Position numbers and translations under genes: made by a program. A model generated the notes under the pieces. The model saw only the letters and a program-made list of their open reading frames with translations, had not been told where the DNA came from and did no database searches. Shown here in pieces: positions 5,688-10,563 of a stretch of DNA of 10,563 nt. This DNA comes from an uncultured Lysobacter sp. (GTDB lineage Bacteria > Pseudomonadota > Gammaproteobacteria > Xanthomonadales > Xanthomonadaceae): positions 1 to 10,563 of the forward strand of contig CAMLHR010000022.1 of the NCBI GenBank assembly GCA_946479915.1. The letters run 5' to 3'. Position 1 is the first letter of the stretch; each line of letters opens with the position of its first letter.

Positions 5688-7004
5688 GTGGTCGAACGGG
5701 GGAAGGGGAGGCGGCCGAAGTTCAGGCGCCGGCTGCGGACGCGCATCGTGCTGTCGTTCGTGCTGCTCGGCGTCGGCCTGACGCTGATGTTGGCGATCGC
5801 GACCAACTACGCGCGCAACCGCGTCGAGAACCAGCTGGTCGAGGACGTGATGAACACGAACCTCGACGAGACCTGGCTCCGCTTCGCGCGGAGTGGCGGC
5901 GAAGAGCCGATGGCGCCCGTCGAGCAGATGCGTGGCTACTTCTATCCGCCCGACAAGTTCGACGAGGTCCGCAGGAGCAAGCCCGAGTGGTACATCCTCG
6001 GCGACGGCATCTACGACTACACGGAGATCGCCGACGACGGCACGGCATCCCACTACAAGCTGGGCGTCCGGAAGACGCCGCAAGCCTGGTTCTTCCTGCG
6101 CTACGACATCAACCAGGTCAAGCGCGGCGAGCGGCAGTTCAACCATGCGCTCGTCGGCATGGTCATCATTTTCACCGGGCTGTCCCTGCTGATCGGCTGG
6201 TGGGCGGCGTCCCGGGTCATGAGCCCGGTCTCGGAACTGGCGCGCCGGTTGCGGTTGTCCGGCCGCAGTTCGCAACCCGAATCCCTGGCGGCGCACTTCC
6301 CCGACGACGAGGTCGGGCAGCTCGCGTCCGCGCTTGACGACTACGCCGGGCGGCTGACCGAAGTGGTGCAACGCGACCGCGAGTTCAACGCGGACGTCAG
6401 CCACGAGTTGCGCACCCCGCTGTCGGTGATCAAGGGCGCGGTGGAGCTGATGCTCGCCCGGCCCGACGTCGACGAGAAGACGCAGAGCCGGCTGCAGCGC
6501 ATCAAGCGCGCGGAACAGCAGTGCACCGACCTGATCAACGCGCTGCTGCTGCTGTCGCGCGAGGAGCGCGGCCACGGCATCGCGGACGTGGGCAAGGTCG
6601 CGCACCAGCTGCTCGACGCGCACCGGACGCAACTCGGCGGCAAGCCCATCGAGTTGCGGCTCGAGGGCGATGAAGGCCTGGTCGTGGACGCGCCGGAGGC
6701 GGCGGTCGCGGTCGCGCTGGGCAACCTGATCGCCAACGCGGTGAAGTACACCGCGCAGGGCGAGGTGGTCGTGCGCCTGCTGCCCGACGCGGTGGAAGTC
6801 ATCGACTCCGGTCCCGGGCTGAGCGCAGAGGACGCGGCGCGGCTGTTCGAGCGCGGCTACCGCGGCACCCATGCCGAGCATTCGCAGGGCGGCGGCATCG
6901 GCCTGTCGATCGTGCGCCGCCTGTGCGACCTCTACGGCTGGAACGTGCGCGTGGTGCCCGGCGCCGAACGCGGGGTCGAGGCGACGCTGACGTTCAGCGT
7001 CTAG
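5688..7004 (+). CDS. colS: ColS-like sensor histidine kinase
   Basis: Inner-membrane sensor kinase, 438 residues, that presumably phosphorylates the regulator encoded just upstream. A basic N-terminus precedes TM1 (about 19-39). The periplasmic domain (40-152) is rich in acidic and aromatic residues (FYPPDKFDEV, EWYILGDGIYDYTEI). TM2 spans about 153-173, a HAMP-like linker about 174-224, then the dimerisation H-box FNADVSHELRTPLSVI with H239. The ATPase domain has the N-box NLIANAVKYT (346-355), DSGPGL (373-378) and GGGIGLS (401-407). The GTG start is supported by GAGGGAAG (5676-5683), which overlaps the colR stop. I see no exact ExxE pair in the periplasmic region, the iron-sensing motif reported for Pseudomonas putida ColS, so the ligand may differ. 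It converges with ilvE and shares CTAG with it. Confidence 0.85.
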   Translation: MVERGKGRRPKFRRRLRTRIVLSFVLLGVGLTLMLAIATNYARNRVENQLVEDVMNTNLDETWLRFARSGGEEPMAPVEQMRGYFYPPDKFDEVRRSKPEWYILGDGIYDYTEIADDGTASHYKLGVRKTPQAWFFLRYDINQVKRGERQFNHALVGMVIIFTGLSLLIGWWAASRVMSPVSELARRLRLSGRSSQPESLAAHFPDDEVGQLASALDDYAGRLTEVVQRDREFNADVSHELRTPLSVIKGAVELMLARPDVDEKTQSRLQRIKRAEQQCTDLINALLLLSREERGHGIADVGKVAHQLLDAHRTQLGGKPIELRLEGDEGLVVDAPEAAVAVALGNLIANAVKYTAQGEVVVRLLPDAVEVIDSGPGLSAEDAARLFERGYRGTHAEHSQGGGIGLSIVRRLCDLYGWNVRVVPGAERGVEATLTFSV

Positions 7005-7921
7005 GCTTCGCGCACCGGTTCCAGCCAGCCGTGGCGGTCCGGCGTGCCGCCGTCGAACAGCCCGAAGAACAGTTGCTGCATCCGGCGCGTCACCGGTCCC
7101 GGCTTGCCGGCGCCGACCGGCTTGCCGTCCACCGACCGGATGGGCGTGATCTCCGCAGCGGTGCCGCACATGAAGAGCTCGTCGCACAGGTACAGGTACT
7201 CGCGCGGAAGGTCGCGCTCGACGACGTCGATGCCCGCGTCCCGCGCCAGCGTCGCGATCGTGTGGCGGGTGATGCCGTTGAGCAGCGCCGCGCTGACCGG
7301 CGGCGTGTGCAGCGCGCCGTCGAAGACCAGGAACAGGTTCTCGCCCGCGCCCTCGGAGAGCAGGCCGGTGGACGCGAGCGCGATGCCCTCGCCGAAGCCG
7401 AGCCGGCGCGCCTCGCGCGCGACCAGCTGCCCGGACAGGTAGTTGCCGCCCGCCTTCGCGCCCGCGGGGATGGTGTTGGGCGCGAACCGCTGCCAGCTCG
7501 AGACGCAGGCGTCGATGCCCGCCTCCAGCACCCCGGCGCCGAGGTAGGCCCCCATGGGCCAGGCCGCCACCGCGACGTCGATGGGCGTCTCCGCGGACAA
7601 CCCGAAGCCACCGAGCCCGCGGTAGGCCACCGGGCGCAGGTACGCCTGGCCGAGGCCGTTGCGCCGCAGCACCTCGCGGCAGGCGGCATTGATCTCGTCC
7701 AGCGAATACGGCAGCGCCATGTCGTAGATCCGCGCCGAGGCGAGCAGGCGACGGGTGTGGTCGGTCAGCCGGAAGATCGCCGGGCCGTCGGGCGTGTCGT
7801 AGCTGCGGATGCCCTCGAACACGGACGAGCCGTAGTGCAGCGCGTGCGACATGACGTGCGTGGTCGCCTCGGCCCAGGGCTTGACCGTGCCGTTGTGCCA
7901 GATCCATTCGGGGTACTGCAT
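7001..7921 (-). CDS. ilvE: Branched-chain amino acid aminotransferase
   Basis: IlvE is a PLP enzyme (fold type IV) that transfers amino groups between glutamate and the keto acids of leucine, isoleucine and valine, the last step of their synthesis. The 306-residue product has the usual length. Seen are HALHYGSSVFEGIR (26-39), YLRPVAYRG (94-102), the PLP lysine K156 in AGAKAGGNYL, SEGAGENLFLVF (189-200) and FMCGTAAEITPI (250-261). I chose the ATG at 7921, which begins MQYPEWIWHNG like other family members and has AGGA a suitable distance upstream; an open extension to 7984 looks like spurious sequence. It lies 47 bp after the four-cysteine protein gene and is likely the last gene of that transcript. 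Its TAG stop overlaps the TAG stop of colS on the other strand. Confidence 0.95.
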   Translation of the reverse strand: MQYPEWIWHNGTVKPWAEATTHVMSHALHYGSSVFEGIRSYDTPDGPAIFRLTDHTRRLLASARIYDMALPYSLDEINAACREVLRRNGLGQAYLRPVAYRGLGGFGLSAETPIDVAVAAWPMGAYLGAGVLEAGIDACVSSWQRFAPNTIPAGAKAGGNYLSGQLVAREARRLGFGEGIALASTGLLSEGAGENLFLVFDGALHTPPVSAALLNGITRHTIATLARDAGIDVVERDLPREYLYLCDELFMCGTAAEITPIRSVDGKPVGAGKPGPVTRRMQQLFFGLFDGGTPDRHGWLEPVREA

Positions 7922-7968
7922 GCGGACGGTCCTGCGTGGGCGAGGCCGCCATTCTGCCGCGCCGGCCG

Positions 7969-8517
7969 CTACAGGCGCACCCACCAGCAGCCCAGGTGGC
8001 GGTGGAGCGAGAGCACCGTGGTCACCGGCGCGCCGTTCTCACCGGTCAGCTGCTCGACGCGCAGCCCCGTCGGCACCACGCGCACGTCAGGCAGCGCATA
8101 CGGATCCCCGGGCACGGGCGGCCCGGCGACGTCCGCGGTGACGACCCGCAGGTCCAGCAGCGGCCGCGCCGCGATGGCGTCCAGCCGGTCCATCGTCGCG
8201 TTGGCGGTCCCGCCGGCCAGCCCGGGCCAGTGGTAGTGCGCGGCCAGGCGGTTCACGTCGTGGCTGTCGATCGCGCTGGTGAGTTCGTAGACGAGGTCCG
8301 GCAGCGTCGTGGCGCAGGCGCCGTAGTAGACGCGCGTGGCGGCCGGGCGCTCCGCGGCGGCCATCGCCACTTCCAGCGCGCCCAGCGCATGGCAGCTACG
8401 GTCGGTGTAGAGCTCGTTGCCGTCCGGCATGACGCAATGGCGGACCTGCGCACCACCGCTGGCGGGCAGGGCGCCCGCGGCGAGGAGGACGAGGCTGGCG
8501 ATCGGCAGCCGGATCAT
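7969..8517 (-). CDS. Secreted four-cysteine protein of unknown function (paralogue of the next gene upstream)
   Basis: I do not recognise a characterised family. The 182-residue product has a signal peptide (MIRLPIASLVLLAAGALPAS, likely cut near residue 23), so it should be periplasmic or exported. The mature protein has four cysteines: C28, C42, C68 and C177. The N-terminal HCVMPDGNELYTDRSC resembles the Cys...DG..YTDR.Cys pattern of DUF4124-type domains. The middle has DVNRLAAHYHWPGL (87-100) and the end is GCWWVRL. All these features align with the neighbouring 221-residue protein, indicating a tandem duplication. A weak AGG lies upstream of the ATG. It sits 51 bp after its paralogue and 47 bp before ilvE, so cotranscription is likely. 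Confidence 0.8.
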   Translation of the reverse strand: MIRLPIASLVLLAAGALPASGGAQVRHCVMPDGNELYTDRSCHALGALEVAMAAAERPAATRVYYGACATTLPDLVYELTSAIDSHDVNRLAAHYHWPGLAGGTANATMDRLDAIAARPLLDLRVVTADVAGPPVPGDPYALPDVRVVPTGLRVEQLTGENGAPVTTVLSLHRHLGCWWVRL

Positions 8518-8568
8518 CCGGCCAACCTATCGGGCAGGGGCGCAACGCGGCGCGAAGGCGCACGCGGC

Positions 8569-9234
8569 CTAGAACCGGACGAAGTAGCAGCCCTTGTACG
8601 GCTCGACGCGGAGGTCGAGCACCTGGTGCCCGCCCTCGCCGCCGAGCGTCAGCTGGAGAATGCCGCCGGCGACGGCCGCCGCATCGGCGGATGCCCAGTT
8701 GCCGGCGCCGCCCACGAACGCGGCGTCGTAGTAGCGCGTGTCGACCACGGTCGACATCGCCAGGCGCTCCAGTCGCTGCATCACGGGGAGCGCGGACTGG
8801 TGGTCGAGGCCGACCCATTGCCAGCTTTCCGCGATGCGGTTGACGTCGCCCAGGGCGAACGCACCCTGCAGGTCCATCGCCAGTTGCGTGGGACTGTGCG
8901 CGCACCCCGACGCGGCGGAGCGGCGTGCGTAGGCAGGCCCGCGGGTCACGTTGCCGGTGAACAGCGGCGCCGCGGCGTCGACGGCCCCGGTCGCGCGTGC
9001 CTCGGCCTGGCTCGCGTCCGCCAGGTGCGCGTCGAACCCGGCGGGCATCGCCAATGGCATCGCATCGAACGACGCGCAGGGACGGTCGGTGTAGAGCGTC
9101 GTGCCGTCCGGTGCGGCGCAGCGCTGGATGGGCCCCGCGTGCGCCTGGCCGGTCACGGGCGAACCGGGCGCGAGGCCGGCGATGGCGACGACGGCCGCGA
9201 GGGCGAGCAGGGATTTGTGCGTGCGGCAGGACAT
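8569..9234 (-). CDS. Secreted four-cysteine protein of unknown function (paralogue of the next gene downstream)
   Basis: Uncharacterised. From the ATG at 9234 the product has 221 residues and begins MSCRTHKSLLALAAVVAIAG, a good signal peptide. A longer reading from TTG at 9261 adds nine residues and spoils the n-region, so I prefer the ATG, although its ribosome binding site is weak. Mature cysteines are C39, C53, C111 and C216. RCAAPDGTTLYTDRPC (38-53), DVNRIAESWQWVGL (130-143), VMQRLERLA (151-159) and the final GCYFVRF match the paralogue in order and spacing. An Ala/Asp-rich insert (about 66-105) makes it longer. It follows metF by 82 bp, where I see no strong terminator, so it may belong to the ahcY-metF transcript. 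Confidence 0.8.
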   Translation of the reverse strand: MSCRTHKSLLALAAVVAIAGLAPGSPVTGQAHAGPIQRCAAPDGTTLYTDRPCASFDAMPLAMPAGFDAHLADASQAEARATGAVDAAAPLFTGNVTRGPAYARRSAASGCAHSPTQLAMDLQGAFALGDVNRIAESWQWVGLDHQSALPVMQRLERLAMSTVVDTRYYDAAFVGGAGNWASADAAAVAGGILQLTLGGEGGHQVLDLRVEPYKGCYFVRF

Positions 9235-9316
9235 GCCCGCAGCATCGCGACTCGGCGTCAATGCGAGGTCGGTGAACGGGCCGCGGCACTGAATGCCACG
9301 TCAACGCGCCCGCGAT

Positions 9317-10141
9317 TCACTGCATGCGGGCGAGGACGTTCAGCGTCGGTTTCGACAGGTTCAGCGTGTAGAAATGCAGCGACGGCGCGCCGCCGTCCAG
9401 CAGGCGGCGGCACAGGTTCGCCACCAGGTCCGCCGCGAACGCGCGGATGGCGTCGAGATCGTCGCCGTAGGCCTGCATGCGCTTGCCGATCCAGCGCGGG
9501 ATCTCGGCGCCGCAGCTTTCGGAGAACCGGCGGAGCTGGGTGTAGTTCGAGATCGGCATGATGCCGGGCACGATCGGCACGTCGACGCCCATCGCGCGCA
9601 CGTCGTCCACGAACCGGAAGTACGCATCGGCGTTGTAGAAGTACTGGGTGATGGCGCCCTGCGCGCCGGCATCGCACTTGGCCTTGAAGTGCCGCAGGTC
9701 CGCCAGCGCGTCGTCCGCCTGCGGGTGCATCTCCGGGTAGCAGCCCACCTCGATGTGGAAGCAGTCGTACCGGTCGCGGATGAACGCGACCAGGTCGGAG
9801 GCGTAGCGGAAGTCGCCGGTGCGGGCCATGCCGGACGGCAGGTCGCCGCGCAGCGCGATGATGCGGCCGCAGCCCATGTCCCGGTATCGGTCGAGCAGCC
9901 CGGCGAGCTCGGCGCGGGTGCCGCCCACGCACGAGATGTGCGGGGCGGCGTCCAGGCCGTGGACCTGGCGCAACCGTTCCACCGTCTCGGGCGTGTACGA
10001 CAGGGTCGAGCCGCCCGCGCCGAACGTGCAGGACACGTACTCGGGCGCGACCTGCTTCAGGCGCGCCGCGGTCCGGTCGAGCTGCGCGTGCTGCTCGCCG
10101 GTCTTCGGCGGGTAGAACTCGAACGAGACCGGGACGCGCAC
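9317..10141 (-). CDS. metF: 5,10-methylenetetrahydrofolate reductase
   Basis: MetF is a cytoplasmic FAD-dependent TIM-barrel enzyme that reduces methylene-THF to methyl-THF, the methyl donor for methionine synthesis. The 274-residue product starts MRVPVSFEFYPPKTGEQ; E8 matches the catalytic Glu28 of E. coli. Other landmarks are CTFGAGGST (38-46), PHISCVGGTRAEL (67-79), ALRGDLP (96-102, D100 matching Asp120), VGCYPEMHP (132-140), GAITQYFYN (162-170, with Q166) and VPGIMPISNY (191-200). The start is GTG at 10141, one base after the ahcY stop, with no good Shine-Dalgarno sequence, so translation is probably coupled to ahcY. AhcY removes S-adenosylhomocysteine and MetF feeds the same cycle, explaining the pairing. 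Confidence 0.96.
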   Translation of the reverse strand: MRVPVSFEFYPPKTGEQHAQLDRTAARLKQVAPEYVSCTFGAGGSTLSYTPETVERLRQVHGLDAAPHISCVGGTRAELAGLLDRYRDMGCGRIIALRGDLPSGMARTGDFRYASDLVAFIRDRYDCFHIEVGCYPEMHPQADDALADLRHFKAKCDAGAQGAITQYFYNADAYFRFVDDVRAMGVDVPIVPGIMPISNYTQLRRFSESCGAEIPRWIGKRMQAYGDDLDAIRAFAADLVANLCRRLLDGGAPSLHFYTLNLSKPTLNVLARMQ

Positions 10142-10142
10142 G

Positions 10143-10563
10143 TCAGTACCGGTAGTGCTCGGCCTTGTAAGGGCCCTCGACGGGGATGCCCAGGTATGCG
10201 GCCTGCTCCGGCGTCAGCCTGGTCAGCTTCACGCCGATCTTCTCCAGGTGCAGGCGCGCGACCTCCTCGTCGAGCTGCTTGGGCAGGCGGTACACCGTCT
10301 TCTCGTAGGTGTCGCGGTGCGCCCACAGGTCGATCTGCGCCAGGGTCTGGTTCGAGAACGAGTTGGACATGACGAAGCTCGGGTGGCCGGTGGCGCAGCC
10401 GAGGTTCACCAGCCGGCCCTCGGCCAGCAGGAAGATGCTGTTGCCGCCCGGGAAGGTGTACTTGTCCACCTGCGGCTTGATGTTCAGGCGCGTCGCGCCG
10501 GAGGCGTTCAGCGCGTCGACCTGGATCTCGTTGTCGAAGTGGCCGATGTTGCAGACGATCGCC
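10143..10563 (-). CDS. ahcY: S-adenosylhomocysteine hydrolase, C-terminal part (runs off the right edge)
   Basis: AhcY (SahH) splits S-adenosylhomocysteine into adenosine and homocysteine, relieving product inhibition of methyltransferases; it uses bound NAD. The last 139 codons are present. They begin inside the NAD-binding region with [14 protein letters not shown], then [50 protein letters not shown] and the closing [10 protein letters not shown], whose lysine and tyrosine reach into the partner subunit's NAD site in the family. The frame is open to the window edge, so the gene starts outside. Any SAH riboswitch, often found before ahcY in proteobacteria, would also lie outside. Its stop is 1 bp from the metF GTG. 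Confidence 0.96.
   Translation of the reverse strand, partial: AIVCNIGHFDNEIQVDALNASGATRLNIKPQVDKYTFPGGNSIFLLAEGRLVNLGCATGHPSFVMSNSFSNQTLAQIDLWAHRDTYEKTVYRLPKQLDEEVARLHLEKIGVKLTRLTPEQAAYLGIPVEGPYKAEHYRY

Noticed and set aside
5445..7952. An 835-codon open frame on the minus strand across colR, colS and ilvE
   Set aside because: It is antisense to two well-recognised genes and in a different frame from ilvE. Its translation is low-complexity Arg/Ala/Gly/His sequence with no motifs. Long antisense frames are expected at this GC content.
9262..9316. A short GGCA/TGCC hairpin after metF as a terminator
   Set aside because: The stem is only 4 bp and no T-tract follows, so it is not a credible terminator.
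7936..9561. A 541-codon plus-strand frame opposite the secreted paralogues and metF
   Set aside because: It is antisense to genes with signal peptides and conserved motifs; the translation is biased and motif-free.

Overview
The window is ordinary, densely packed chromosomal DNA from a high-GC gammaproteobacterium. Gene content, gene order and remembered protein similarity point to the Xanthomonadaceae/Lysobacteraceae (a Lysobacter- or Luteimonas-like organism): thiS-thiG-trmB, ColR/ColS-type regulators, ahcY followed by metF, and a GDSL autotransporter esterase. The genus is inferred without any database search. Very high GC gives long spurious open frames on the antisense strand of almost every gene.

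Layout. 1-1261 (minus): thiS, thiG and the 5' part of trmB, tightly spaced, covering thiamine thiazole synthesis and tRNA m7G46 methylation. 1341-3227 (plus): a secreted GDSL esterase/lipase fused to a C-terminal autotransporter beta-barrel, divergent from thiS. 3249-3322 (plus): tRNA-Gly(CCC). 3357-4750 (plus): a retropepsin-like 'ATP-dependent zinc protease' (RimB-like) overlapping rimK, the ATP-grasp enzyme that adds glutamates to ribosomal protein S6. 4751-4993: the largest intergenic gap (243 bp). It holds a tandem CTTAA repeat with 11-bp period, a weak -10, hairpins and a good intrinsic terminator, then a set of mutually exclusive hairpins. It may encode a small RNA. 4994-7004 (plus): a ColR-like response regulator and its ColS-like sensor kinase. 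7001-10563 (minus): ahcY (3' part), metF, two tandem secreted four-cysteine proteins of unknown function, and ilvE. colS and ilvE converge and share a palindromic CTAG that contains both stop codons.

How the genes fit together. The right-hand minus-strand cluster combines the activated methyl cycle (AhcY recycles S-adenosylhomocysteine, MetF supplies methyl groups to methionine) with branched-chain transamination (IlvE). The two small secreted proteins sit between them with no metabolic link that I can see. ColR/ColS in related bacteria respond to envelope or metal stress. RimB/RimK is a reversible ribosome-modification pair.

I found no mobile element, CRISPR array, phage gene, toxin-antitoxin pair or defence system. 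The observations most worth following are the rimK-colR intergenic region and the tandem four-cysteine secreted paralogues.
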